A stretch of 40,818 bases of DNA, taken from NCBI GenBank assembly GCA_028698335.1, contig JAQVDP010000025.1, positions 1-40,818 on the forward strand, given 5' to 3'. The notes below the pieces were generated by a model. The model did no database searches and had not been told where the DNA came from. It was given only the letters and a program-made list of their open reading frames with translations. Positions 7,460 through 17,089 of the stretch are shown here, one piece after another (positions within the stretch are counted from its first letter, which is position 1; each line of letters starts with the position of its first letter). The position numbers and the translations under genes were made by a program. This stretch comes from Nevskiales bacterium (GTDB taxonomy: Bacteria > Pseudomonadota > Gammaproteobacteria > Nevskiales > Nevskiaceae).

Positions 7460-9565
7460 TCAGAAGCGTGCAGTCAGCTGGACCCGTACGGTGCGTGGCT
7501 CGGCCGGATGGAAGTGGACGTCCTCGACCGGTCCGGATTCGCCGGCCAGCTGCGATGCGTAGTCGTAGGCGATGTCATCGACCTCGCGATCGAACAGGTT
7601 GAGCACGTCGACGGCGACGCGCAGGTGCTCGGACCAGGCGTAGCCGACCCGGCCGTTGACCAGCGTGCTTGCCGTCGCCCGCACCGAATCGTCCTCGATC
7701 AGCGGTCGGCCGCCGAAGTAGCGCAGGCGCAGGCCTCCGAACCAGCGCCGCCAGTCCTGGACCACGACGCCGACCGAAGCGGTGCGCTCGATCGCGCCGG
7801 GGATGAAGTCGCCGGCGGGATCGTTGTCGGTGAAGCGCGCGCGTGACCAGGCGGCGTCGACGTCGACGATCACGCCCGGCAGCGGCGTCCAGTAGTTCGC
7901 CAGCTCGATGCCGCGCCGGCGGCTCGGCCGGCTCGGCTCGGTGATGCCGGCGTCGCCGACGAACAGCAGTTCCGAATCGATGTCGAGCTGCCACAGCGTC
8001 AGCGAGGTCTGGACGCCGTCCAGCCACTGCGTGCTGCTGCCGATTTCGTAACCCTTGGTGCGCACCAGCGCGTCGACGCGTTCGGCCGGTTCCGCGCTGC
8101 CGGGATTCTGCGGGTCGTAGCTGGCCGGATCGACGCTGATCGTGGTGCCGCGGGCGTCGTTGCTGTGGAAGCCGTAGCCACCGTTGACGAAGATCTGCGT
8201 CTCCGCCCACGGGCCGAAGATCAGCGACAGCTTCGGGCTGACGATGCTGTCGTCGGCCGAGCCGCTGTTGGCGGGCACGTTCGAATTGACGTCGAAGCTG
8301 AAGAAGTCGGCGCGCACGCCGGCGACGCTGCGCAGCCACGACGTCCACCGGGTCTGATTGCTGTAGTACAACGCGGTGCCGAGTTCCTCGACCGCATCCT
8401 CGCGCGTGGTCGACAGGCGCCGGCGTTCGGTCGTGTGATACAGGCCGACGGTGCCGATGTCGTCGTAGCGCAGCTGCGCGCCGAGGCGATGGTGCATGTG
8501 CAGACCGGCGAATTCCCCGTGGCGTTCGTATTCGACGTCGCCACCGGCGATGCGCCGATCGTCGAGCTGTTCGAACTGGTCGCCGTTGACCGGATCGTCG
8601 AGCCGGAACGTGAAGTTCGAATACAGGCTCATCTGGTAGTCGATCCAGTAGGCGCTGGCGCGCCAGCCGGACTGCTCGCCCGACTTCGACCATTGCGCCG
8701 ACAGGCTGTAGCGGTGGGTGTCGCCGCCGTCGCTGTCGTCGAGCGAACCGTAGCGGCCGATCAGGCCCTGCGCGACCGCGCGGCGCGGGATCTGGTCGGT
8801 CGAATCCCAACGGCTGTCGTAGCCCATGCCGGTGACGCTGAGTTCGCCGCCGGCCAGCGGGTGGGTGTAGCGCAGCACGCCGCTGAGCCTGCGCAGATCC
8901 TCGGGAACGTCCCAGGGGCCGTCGTTGAGACCGCCTTCGACGGCATACAGCAATTCGCCGCGGCCCAGCGGACCGGAGTTCATCGCGACCAGACGGCGGT
9001 AGCCGTATTCGCCGACCTGCAGCGACACTTCGGCATGTTCGAGCCGGCGGAAGTATTCGAGCTGCGCGGCGCCGGCCGACGCGAAGTCGCCTTCCTCGGC
9101 GAAGTAAGGGCCCTTCTTGTAGCGGATGCGGCTCACCAGTTCCGGGATCACGAAGTTCAGATCGCTGTAGCCCTGGCCGTGCCCGTGGGTGGGCATGTTC
9201 ACCGGCATGCCGTCGACGCTGGTGCGGAAATCCGTGCCGTGATCGAGATTGAAGCCGCGCAGAAAGTACTGGTTGGCTTTGCCGTCACCGCTGTGCTGCG
9301 TGACGATCAGCCCCGGCACGATCTCGAGCAGTTCGCCGGTGCGCAGCCGCGGGCGGTTCTCGATCTGTTCGGCGGTAACCACGCCCTGATTGGCGCTGAT
9401 GAGTTCCTGGCCGACGCTTTCGGCTTCGCCTTCGACCTGGATCGGTTCCAGGGTCTGGGCGTCGTCGGTCTGCAGGCCGCCGGCCCAGAGCGGCGTGACT
9501 GCCGTCATCAGCAGGCCGGCGAGCGGATGCCGCACGCGGCGCCGTGTGAGCGGTTGTGCGCCCAT
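7460..9565 (-). CDS. TonB-dependent outer-membrane receptor
   Basis: The 701-residue product starts with a basic signal peptide (MGAQPLTRRRVRHPLAGLL, cleavage near LWA-GG). A plug domain follows with LRTGELLEIVPGLIV, NQYFLRGFNLDHGTDF and a His/Gly loop MPTHGHGQGYSDLNF. A long region of alternating aromatic beta strands ends in the terminal Phe (VRVQLTARF) typical of barrel proteins. It transports an unknown substrate in a TonB-energised way. The conserved GHGQGYSDLNFVIPE stretch marks a widespread proteobacterial receptor subgroup without assigned ligand, as far as I know. It lies 180 bp downstream of the M56/BlaI-like pair on the same strand, so regulation by that pair is plausible. It converges with the ceramidase gene. 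Confidence 0.93.
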   Translation of the reverse strand: MGAQPLTRRRVRHPLAGLLMTAVTPLWAGGLQTDDAQTLEPIQVEGEAESVGQELISANQGVVTAEQIENRPRLRTGELLEIVPGLIVTQHSGDGKANQYFLRGFNLDHGTDFRTSVDGMPVNMPTHGHGQGYSDLNFVIPELVSRIRYKKGPYFAEEGDFASAGAAQLEYFRRLEHAEVSLQVGEYGYRRLVAMNSGPLGRGELLYAVEGGLNDGPWDVPEDLRRLSGVLRYTHPLAGGELSVTGMGYDSRWDSTDQIPRRAVAQGLIGRYGSLDDSDGGDTHRYSLSAQWSKSGEQSGWRASAYWIDYQMSLYSNFTFRLDDPVNGDQFEQLDDRRIAGGDVEYERHGEFAGLHMHHRLGAQLRYDDIGTVGLYHTTERRRLSTTREDAVEELGTALYYSNQTRWTSWLRSVAGVRADFFSFDVNSNVPANSGSADDSIVSPKLSLIFGPWAETQIFVNGGYGFHSNDARGTTISVDPASYDPQNPGSAEPAERVDALVRTKGYEIGSSTQWLDGVQTSLTLWQLDIDSELLFVGDAGITEPSRPSRRRGIELANYWTPLPGVIVDVDAAWSRARFTDNDPAGDFIPGAIERTASVGVVVQDWRRWFGGLRLRYFGGRPLIEDDSVRATASTLVNGRVGYAWSEHLRVAVDVLNLFDREVDDIAYDYASQLAGESGPVEDVHFHPAEPRTVRVQLTARF

Positions 9566-9745
9566 GTCGATCCCGGTTGAGGTGGTGTGAGGTCGATGCT
9601 AGTGCAGCGACTCAAAACCCATAACAGATCGGCATTCGGCGCCATCGCCGCAATGGCGGTGTGCGCGGCGGCACCTGCGCCCGCGTTTCAGGCGTCGTGG
9701 AGCAGCAGGCGTCGGGATGGGAAGGCGGTGAGATGCGAGCCGTGC

Positions 9746-10693
9746 TCAGTGCATCCAGGTGAGGATGACTTCCATCAGATGGTGCCCGAGCCCGATGCCG
9801 ATCAGGCCGGCGGCGACGGCAAAGCCGAGCGTGGTGCCCATCAGCGGCGCCGATGCGGCGTTGTGCGCGCTGAGCAGTTCGGCGATGCGCTGTTCGAAGG
9901 CCGTGGAGTTGATCTGACTCAGAGACGGGTCGTGCGACTGCAGGCCCAGGCGCTGGACGCGCAACAGCGTGCGCGCAACGCGTTCGGGCGTGCTGTGTCG
10001 GGCGGCGGCCTGGTCGGCGACATGCTCGGCGCTGCGGAACAGGTCGCCCATCAGGTGTCGTCCCGGCAGCCGGGTCAGCGGACAGAACAGTGTCATCGCG
10101 AGCAGGTGCACGAGGTTGTCGCGGCGCCGCGCATGGCAGGACTCGTGCGCGACGATGGTTCGCAGCTCGTCGTCGCCGAGCGCGCGCAGCAAGCCCGACG
10201 ATACGAATATCCGGCTGCTCCAGAGTCCGGCGCACAGTGCCAGCGGCCGCTCGCAGTCGAGGATCCAGAAGCCGCGCGCGTCGGGCCGGATCGCCAGGCC
10301 TCTCAGCGTCGCGGCCCAGAGCCGGTGCGCCTGCAGCAGGCGCAGGACCCGGAACACGATGGTGGTGATCAGGGCGCAGATGGCAAAGGCGAAGATGCGG
10401 TCATCGGTCCCGCTGGCGAGCCATGACGGGATGTGGGCCTGACAGCCCAGTGCGTCGTGGCAGTGTTCGAATTCGGGAATGTCCAGCGGCAGGAAGATCA
10501 GTGCCGTCGTGACGCTGCTCGTGGCCAGCGGCAGTATCGCGAGCACGCTCAACAGCCGCCGTCGTGCTTGCGGTGCGGTGCGGTGCAGCCAGTCGTGCAG
10601 TCCCGCATGCAGCAGCGCGGTGGCGCCGCTCATCAGCAGCCACAGGATCAGCAGCAGGGTTGCGGCGGCCAGTGCCTCGTCGATCGCGGTCAT
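9746..10693 (-). CDS. M56-family (BlaR1-like) integral membrane metallopeptidase
   Basis: The 315-residue membrane protein has about three N-terminal transmembrane helices (roughly residues 7-29, 46-70 and 100-120). A cytoplasmic zinc-peptidase loop has HESCH (His183, Glu184, His187) and the downstream ligand region AEHVADQAAARHS (Glu223). Further hydrophobic segments are near 195-210 and 280-300. In BlaR1/MecR1 this module cleaves the partner repressor after sensing. Here no large periplasmic sensor domain follows, so the signal is unknown. Its ATG overlaps the upstream repressor gene by 4 bp, the standard pairing. No beta-lactamase is nearby; the first downstream gene is a TonB receptor, which may be the regulated target. 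Confidence 0.9.
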   Translation of the reverse strand: MTAIDEALAAATLLLILWLLMSGATALLHAGLHDWLHRTAPQARRRLLSVLAILPLATSSVTTALIFLPLDIPEFEHCHDALGCQAHIPSWLASGTDDRIFAFAICALITTIVFRVLRLLQAHRLWAATLRGLAIRPDARGFWILDCERPLALCAGLWSSRIFVSSGLLRALGDDELRTIVAHESCHARRRDNLVHLLAMTLFCPLTRLPGRHLMGDLFRSAEHVADQAAARHSTPERVARTLLRVQRLGLQSHDPSLSQINSTAFEQRIAELLSAHNAASAPLMGTTLGFAVAAGLIGIGLGHHLMEVILTWMH

Positions 10694-11103
10694 TTCCGGG
10701 ACCTTTGCGGGTTGCGTCGATCCTCGATCCAGCGTTCGAGGCGGTCGAGCGTCGCTTCGTCGATGGTGTCGCGCTGATCGAGCAGCCCGAGGATGGCCCC
10801 ATTGAGGTCGTCGGCGGACAGCGCTTCCACCAGATCGGACACCATGCGCGCGGTCAGTGCGTCGCGACTGATGGCGGTGTGGTAGCGGAAGCTGCGGCCC
10901 TGTTTGCTGCGTCTGAGCAAGCGTTTGCGCGTCAGGCGCTCGAGCGTGGTCTGGACCGTGCTGAGGGTGATGCCGCGCTGTGTCGACAGTTCGGCGTAGA
11001 TGTCGAGCGCCGACTGACCTTGACGGCGCCAGAGGCTGTCGAGAATTCCCCGCTCCAGCCGTCCGAGAGGCGGCGTGCGATCACCGTAGATACCCAGCTT
11101 CAC
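10690..11103 (-). CDS. BlaI/MecI/CopY-type winged-helix repressor
   Basis: The 137-residue protein has the N-terminal winged helix of the family: PLGRLERGILDSLW, SALDIYAELS, and TLSTVQTTLERLTRKRLLRR as recognition helix and wing. A C-terminal helical dimerisation domain follows, where family members are cleaved by their M56 partner. It is translationally coupled to the M56 peptidase (ATGA overlap at 10690-10693). A 25-bp inverted repeat sits 22 bases upstream of its start and is a strong candidate operator, implying autoregulation. The target genes beyond the pair, probably the TonB receptor, are inferred. Confidence 0.92.
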   Translation of the reverse strand: MKLGIYGDRTPPLGRLERGILDSLWRRQGQSALDIYAELSTQRGITLSTVQTTLERLTRKRLLRRSKQGRSFRYHTAISRDALTARMVSDLVEALSADDLNGAILGLLDQRDTIDEATLDRLERWIEDRRNPQRSRK

Positions 11104-11124
11104 CGTTCGGACGCAACATGTCGG

Positions 11125-11149
11125 GTTTCATTGACGGAATCAATGAAAC
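11125..11149. promoter_or_regulatory. Palindromic operator for the BlaI-like repressor
   Basis: Perfect 10-bp arms gtttcattga / tcaatgaaac are separated by cggaa. The site lies 22 bp upstream of the repressor start, in the gap before urtE (whose stop is at 11210). BlaI-family dimers bind such inverted repeats near their own promoters. The position and symmetry are direct observation; ownership by the adjacent repressor is inference. Confidence 0.72.
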
Positions 11150-11209
11150 TGCAATCGGGTGCCGGTTGGCAAGATCCCGAGCGGCCGCCTCCGCCGTCGC
11201 AAACCGACC

Positions 11210-11937
11210 CTACACCGTCAGATGGTGGCGCACCATGTCGTCGGTGAGCGCGTCGATCGCGCCTTCGGCGACCAGGCGGCCCTTGTCGAGAATGCGGAAC
11301 TCGCTGGCGACGCGACGTGCGAACGGCAGCTTCTGCTCGACCAGCAGCACGGTCAGGCCGGTGTCCTCGTTGAGCTTCAGGATCAGGTCGCCGATTTCGT
11401 GGACGATGTTCGGCTGGATGCCTTCGCAGGGCTCGTCGAGGATCAGCAGCTCCGGCTGCAGCAGCAGCGCACGGCCGATTGCGAGCTGTTGTTGCTGACC
11501 GCCGGACAGATCGCCGCCGCGGCGCTTGAGCATCTGCTTGAGCACCGGGAAGGTGGTGTAGACACGCTCCAGCGCGTCGGCCGGGCGTTCGCGCTTTGCA
11601 AACAAACCGGTGCGCAGATTCTCTTCCACGGTCAGCTGCGAGAAGATCTCGCGCCCTTGTGGCACATAGCCGATGCCCAATGATGCGCGCGCGTCGGCGC
11701 TGCGCTTGACCAGATTCTGGTCGCCGAACTGGATCTCGCCGGAAGCGGTCGGCACCAGGCCCATCACGCAGCGCAGCAGCGTGGTCTTGCCCATGCCGTT
11801 GCGGCCCATCAGGCAGGTGCGCGAGCCCTTCGGGACCGACAGGCTGATGTCCCACAGGGTGTGACTGCCGCCGTAGAACTGATTGAGCTGGCGCGTCTCC
11901 AGCAAGGCTGCGGGCGCGGTTTGGGTATCCGCCATCG

Positions 11938-11941
<4 letters not shown>
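11210..11941 (-). CDS. urtE: Urea ABC transporter ATP-binding subunit UrtE
   Basis: The 243-residue LivF-type ATPase has Walker A GRNGMGKTTLL, signature LSGGQQQQLAIGRAL, Walker B LLILDEPCEGIQP and an H-loop-like region VLLVEQKLPFA. The EPCEGIQPNIV wording is typical of UrtE rather than generic LivF. It forms the nucleotide-binding pair with UrtD to power urea import through UrtB/UrtC. ATG at 11941 overlaps the urtD stop (ATGA), so it is the last cistron of urtABCDE. ATG two codons on (MADTQ) is an alternative start. Confidence 0.95.
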
Positions 11942-12767
<826 letters not shown>

Positions 12768-12771
<4 letters not shown>

Positions 12772-13874
12772 GCGGTGGCCTCCTTGCGACGCAGCAGGCC
12801 GACGATGCCCTGCGGCAGGAACACGGTGACGACGACGAACAGCGCGCCCAGCGCGTACAGCCAGATCTCCGGCAGTGCGCCGGTCAGCACGGTCTTGGCG
12901 TAGTTGACCAGCAGCGCGCCGACGACGGCGCCGTAGAGGGTGCCGCGGCCGCCGATCGCGACCCAGACCACGACCTCGATCGAGTTGATCGGCGCGAACT
13001 CGCCGGGGTTGATGATGCCGACCTGCGGCACGTACAGCGCGCCGGCGATGCCGGCCAGCGCGGCCGAGAACGTGAACAGCCACAGCTTGTAGTTCTCGAC
13101 CTTGTAGCCGATGAAGCGGGTGCGCGCCTCGGCATCCCGCACCGCCTCGATCACGCGGCCGAAGCGCGAGCCGACGATGTAGCGGCTGGCGGCATAGCCC
13201 AGGCCCAGCGCGATCGCCGTGCACAGGAACAGCGCGACACGGGTATTGCTCGACTGCAGGTCGTAGCCGAGCAGGTCCTTGAAGTCGGTCAGGCCGTTGT
13301 TGCCGCCGAAGCCCATCTCGTTGCGGAAGAATGCCAGCAACAGCGCGTAGGTCAGTGCCTGCGTGATGATCGACAGATACACGCCGGTGACGCGCGAACG
13401 GAATGCGAACCAGCCGAACACGTACGCCAGCACGCCCGGCGCGAGGACCACCATCAGCATCGCGAACCAGAACATATCGAAGCCGTGCCAGAACCACGGC
13501 AATGCCTTCCAGTCCAGGAACACCATGAAGTCCGGCAGCACCGGGTCTCCGTAGACGCCGCGGCTGCCGATCTGGCGCATCAGGTACATGCCCATCGCGT
13601 AGCCGCCGAGCGCGAAGAATGCGGTGTGGCCGAGGCTGAGAATGCCGCAGTAGCCCCAGATCAGATCCAGCGCCACCGCCAGCAGCGCGTAGCTCAGATA
13701 CTTGCCGAGCAGGGTGACGGTGTAGGTCGACAGATGCAGCGCCGAGCCCTCCGGCACCGCGAGGTGCAGGATCGGGACCGCCACCGCGACCGCCAGCAGG
13801 ACGACGAAGAACGCGCTGCTGCCGCGATCATCGCGCATCGGCAGCAGGCGGGACAGCAATGAGGATGCGGCCAT
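12768..13874 (-). CDS. urtC: Urea ABC transporter permease UrtC
   Basis: The 368-residue LivM-type permease has about ten hydrophobic helices. Recognisable stretches are LDLIWGYCGILSLGHTAFFA, GNNGLTDFKDLLGYDL, VIEAVRDAEARTRFIGY (the ABC-coupling EAA-like loop) and PGEFAPINSIEVVVWVAIGG. It forms the inner-membrane channel with UrtB. The start at 13874 shares one base with the urtB stop (TGATG). The N-terminus reads MAASSLLSRLLPMRDDRG with a first helix beginning near residue 20. Confidence 0.95.
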
Positions 13875-15589
13875 CAGTGGCCCTCCGCGGCACGGCCTTT
13901 GTGCGGAAACAGTCCGCGCGGCCTGCGTTGTATGAACAGGATCAGGAACACCAGCACCAGAATCTTCGCCAGCACCGCGCCGGAGTACGGCTCCAGCAGC
14001 TTGTTGATCACGCCCAGCGACAGGCCGCTGATCAGGGTGCCCCAGAGATTGCCGACGCCGCCGAAGACCACGACCATGAACGAGTCGATGATGTAGGACT
14101 GGCCGAGATTGGGGCCGACATTGGTCAGCTGCGACAGCGCCACGCCGGCGACCCCGGCGATGCCGGCGCCGAGGCCGAAGGTCGCGGCGTCGACCCACTC
14201 GGAGCGGATCCCCATCGCCCGCGCCATCGCACGGTTCTGCGACACCGCGCGCACCTTCAGGCCCAATGTCGTGCGCTTCAGGATCAGCTGCAGCAGCACG
14301 AACACGATCAGCGCGAAGACGATGATGTAGAGGCGGTTGTAGGTCAGGCTCAGTGCCTCGTTGATCTGCAGCGTGCCGCTCATGAAGTCCGGCGTGGAGA
14401 CCGAGCGGTTCAGCGGCGAGAAGATCGAGCGCACCAGCTGCTGCAGGATCAGCGACAGGCCGAAGGTGGCCAGCAGCGTTTCCAGCGGGCGGCCGTAGAG
14501 GAAGCGCACGATGCCGCGCTCGATCGCGACGCCGAACGCGCCGGAGACGATGAACGCCGCCGGGATCGACAGCACCATCGACAGGCCGATGTGCTCGGGC
14601 ATCAGCAGCTGCATGCAATACGTGGTGTAGGCGCCGATCATCATCAGCTCGCCGTGCGCCATGTTGATCACGCCCATGACGCCGAAGGTGATGGCCAGGC
14701 CGATCGCCGCCAGCACCAGCACCGATCCCAGGCTCATGCCGAAGAACAGCGTCTCGATCCAGCCGTAGACCTTGCGCCAGCCGTCGATGCCGCGCACGGC
14801 GGCGGCGGCGGCCTTGCGTACCGCCGTGTCCGGATCGCCCTCGGCGATCAGGTTCAGGCGGTTGTAGACCGCGGTCTTCATCGAGCCGCGGAGGTGCTCG
14901 ATCGCGGCCATGCGGCCTTCGGCGTCGGCACTGCCGAGATCGGCGAGGGCGAGACCGGTTTCGATCTCGGCCAGCACCTCGGCGTCCTTTTCGACGGGCG
15001 CCCGCTGGCGCAGCAGCGCGACGGTGTCCTCGTCGAGATCGTCGACCAGCTCGCGCGCCGAGGCGAGCCGCACGGCGGCGTCGGGATCGGACAGCTCGAA
15101 CTGTGCGATCGCCTGGCGCAGCGCCTTGCGCAGGGCGTTGTTGGTGCGGATGCGCTTGAGGCCGCCGCTGGCGCCGCCGGCGGCCGCGCCGGTCAACGGA
15201 TCGGTCAGGCTGTAGTGGTCGTCTCCGTCCTCGACCGCGATGAAGACCTTGCCGTCCGCGGCGCGCTGGTACAGCGCGCCGTCGAGAAAGGCGCGCAGCG
15301 CGAGGCGGGTGTTCGGTGCGCCGAGCGCCACCATGCGCGCAACCAGAGCCTGCTTCTCGCGGTAGCCGGCGCCGCCCAGCTCGGCGAGCAGCGGAGCCAG
15401 CGTGGCCGATGCGTCCTGAGATGCCGTCGCCGCCTGTCCGGCGTCGGCACTGTCATCCTGCGCCATCAGCGCCGGCGCCGGTCCCAGGCCGAGCAGCAAC
15501 GCGGCGAGCCAGATACGGACGCCGCGCATGGCACCTGCGCGCCCGCGGGCAGCGGGCGGCGTCGGGACGAGAGTCGCATGGTCGGTCAC
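13874..15589 (-). CDS. urtB: Urea ABC transporter permease UrtB with N-terminal extracytoplasmic domain
   Basis: The 571-residue protein has a signal-like helix at about residues 22-44 (RIWLAALLLGLGPAPALMAQ). A region to about residue 275 carries HEAT-like helical repeats (for example LRKALRQAIAQFELSDPDAA and VRKAAAAAVRGIDGW). The LivH-type permease follows, with GLAITFGVMGVINMAHGELM, ETLLATFGLSLILQQLVRS and VRAVSQNRAMARAMGI. UrtB proteins of proteobacteria carry this extra domain, absent from LivH, presumably for interaction with UrtA. The gene is separated from urtA by 132 bp that contain a long hairpin. The start is the first ATG of the frame; an internal Met at residue 21 (MRGVRIW), just before the signal helix, is equally plausible. 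Confidence 0.94.
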   Translation of the reverse strand: MTDHATLVPTPPAARGRAGAMRGVRIWLAALLLGLGPAPALMAQDDSADAGQAATASQDASATLAPLLAELGGAGYREKQALVARMVALGAPNTRLALRAFLDGALYQRAADGKVFIAVEDGDDHYSLTDPLTGAAAGGASGGLKRIRTNNALRKALRQAIAQFELSDPDAAVRLASARELVDDLDEDTVALLRQRAPVEKDAEVLAEIETGLALADLGSADAEGRMAAIEHLRGSMKTAVYNRLNLIAEGDPDTAVRKAAAAAVRGIDGWRKVYGWIETLFFGMSLGSVLVLAAIGLAITFGVMGVINMAHGELMMIGAYTTYCMQLLMPEHIGLSMVLSIPAAFIVSGAFGVAIERGIVRFLYGRPLETLLATFGLSLILQQLVRSIFSPLNRSVSTPDFMSGTLQINEALSLTYNRLYIIVFALIVFVLLQLILKRTTLGLKVRAVSQNRAMARAMGIRSEWVDAATFGLGAGIAGVAGVALSQLTNVGPNLGQSYIIDSFMVVVFGGVGNLWGTLISGLSLGVINKLLEPYSGAVLAKILVLVFLILFIQRRPRGLFPHKGRAAEGH

Positions 15590-15634
15590 GGTGAGTCGGC
15601 TCCGGTGGTGCCAGGAACGGTGATGGCTGAAAAG

Positions 15635-15675
15635 GGGTGCCCGGACGCCGAGTCATCGGCGGCGCCCGGGCACCC
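15635..15675 (-). terminator. Compound hairpin between urtA and urtB
   Basis: Outer arms gggtgcccgg (15635-15644) and ccgggcaccc (15666-15675) are perfectly complementary. They enclose a second perfect stem cgccga-gtca-tcggcg (15646-15661), with a 4-base bulge (gcgc) between the stems. No clean U run follows in the direction of transcription, so it may act as a partial terminator or as a 3' stabiliser of urtA mRNA. Either would give more of the binding protein than of the membrane subunits. Confidence 0.6.
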
Positions 15676-15721
15676 AGCCCCTCCGGGAGGGAGTAAGGGA
15701 TCGCCCGTCGTGTCAGAACCC

Positions 15722-16993
15722 TCAGTAGTTCTGACCCGAGCACTCCTTGGTCTTGGTGTTGTAGTTGCCGCACTTCAGCTTGACCCAGTCGGCCTCGATG
15801 TCCTTCGAGCCTTCGAGGAAGTCGCTCCACGCATCGCCCGGAACTTCCTTCTCGGTCTCCCAGACCACGTCGAACTGGCCGTCGTCGCGGACCTCACCGA
15901 TGAACACGGGCTTGGTCAGGTGATGGTTCGGCAGGAACTTGGCGGTACCGCCGGTGAGGTTCGGCGTCTCGATGCCGATGATCGCGCTGCTGACGGTGTC
16001 GACGTCGGTGGTCTTGGCTTTCTCGACCGCCTTGGCCCACAGGTTGAAGCCGATCACCGTGGCCTCCATCGGATCGTTGAACGTGCGCTTGTCGTTCTTG
16101 ATGTACTGGTGCCAGGTGTCGATCAGCTTCTCGTTCTCCGGCGTGTCGATCGACATGAAGTAGTTCCATGCGGCGAGGTGGCCCACCAGCGGCTTGGTGT
16201 CCAGGCCGGCCAGCTCTTCCTCGCCGACCGAGAACGCGACCACCGGAATGTCCTCGGCCGAGATCTTCTGGTTGCCCAGCTCCTTGTAGAACGGCACGTT
16301 GGCGTCGCCGTTGATCGTCGAGACCACCGCGGTCTTCTTGCCGGCGCTGCCGAACTTCTTGATGTCCGACACGATCGACTGCCAGTCGGAATGACCGAAC
16401 GGCGTGTAATTGATCATGATGTCTTCCTGCTTCACGCCCTTGGCCTTCAGATAGGCCTCGAGGATCTTGTTGGTCGTGCGCGGATAGACGTAGTCGGTCC
16501 CGGCCAGCACCCAGCGCTTCACGCCGACGTCGTTCATCAGATAGTCGACGGCCGGGATCGCCTGCTGGTTGGGCGCCGCGCCGGTGTAGAAGACGTTCTT
16601 CGACGACTCCTCACCCTCGTACTGCACCGGATAGAACAGCAGGCCGTTGAGTTCCTCGAACACCGGCAGCACCGACTTGCGCGAGACCGAGGTCCAGCAG
16701 CCGAAGACGACGTCGACCTTGTCCTTGGCCAGCAGCTCGCGCGCCTTTTCGGCGAACAGCGGCCAGTTCGACGCCGGATCGACCACCACCGGCTCCAGCT
16801 TCTTGCCGAGCAGGCCGCCCTTCTTGTTCTGCTCGTCGATCATCATCAGGACGGTGTCCTTCAGCGTGGTCTCCGAGATGGCCATCGTGCCGGACAGAGA
16901 GTGCAGCACCCCGACCTTGATGGTGTCGGCGGCCTGTGCCGCGAAGCTGGCGGCGCCGAGCGCGGCGGCCGTCAGAATGGTTTTGAGTTTCAT
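15722..16993 (-). CDS. urtA: Urea ABC transporter substrate-binding protein UrtA
   Basis: The 423-residue periplasmic protein has a cleavable signal (MKLKTILTAAALGAASFAAQ, cut after AQA). The mature start DTIKVGVLHSLSGTMAISET is diagnostic of UrtA, as are VVFGCWTSVSRKSVLPVFEE, LLFYPVQYEGEESSKNVFY and GTDYVYPRTTNKI. It captures urea (sometimes short amides) and delivers it to UrtBC. The upstream gap to the porin gene is short and filled with hairpins, so the two may share a promoter with attenuation between them. A weak aaggga lies about ten bases before ATG 16993. Two cysteines close the protein (KCGNYNTKTKECSGQNY). Confidence 0.97.
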   Translation of the reverse strand: MKLKTILTAAALGAASFAAQAADTIKVGVLHSLSGTMAISETTLKDTVLMMIDEQNKKGGLLGKKLEPVVVDPASNWPLFAEKARELLAKDKVDVVFGCWTSVSRKSVLPVFEELNGLLFYPVQYEGEESSKNVFYTGAAPNQQAIPAVDYLMNDVGVKRWVLAGTDYVYPRTTNKILEAYLKAKGVKQEDIMINYTPFGHSDWQSIVSDIKKFGSAGKKTAVVSTINGDANVPFYKELGNQKISAEDIPVVAFSVGEEELAGLDTKPLVGHLAAWNYFMSIDTPENEKLIDTWHQYIKNDKRTFNDPMEATVIGFNLWAKAVEKAKTTDVDTVSSAIIGIETPNLTGGTAKFLPNHHLTKPVFIGEVRDDGQFDVVWETEKEVPGDAWSDFLEGSKDIEADWVKLKCGNYNTKTKECSGQNY

Positions 16994-17025
16994 GGCAGAG
17001 AATCCCTTGTTGAGGTGTGGATGAC

Positions 17026-17081
17026 TGCGCCAGCCGACGTTGGCCGGCGCAATCTCGACAGCCCGAGTGGTCGGACTGTCG
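17026..17081 (-). terminator. Tandem hairpins between the porin gene and urtA
   Basis: Two stem-loops lie in the 96-bp gap. The first after the porin stop is 17056-17081: cgacagcccga / tcggactgtcg with one mismatch and a gtgg loop. The second is 17026-17051: tgcgccagcc / ggccggcgca with one G-U type pair. Neither is followed by a clean U run. They probably attenuate or process the porin-urtA transcript. Confidence 0.55.
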
Positions 17082-17089
17082 ATGTCGAA

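Noticed and set aside
10690-11149. Beta-lactamase resistance locus
   Set aside because: BlaI- and BlaR1-like genes are present but no beta-lactamase or penicillin-binding sensor domain is encoded nearby.
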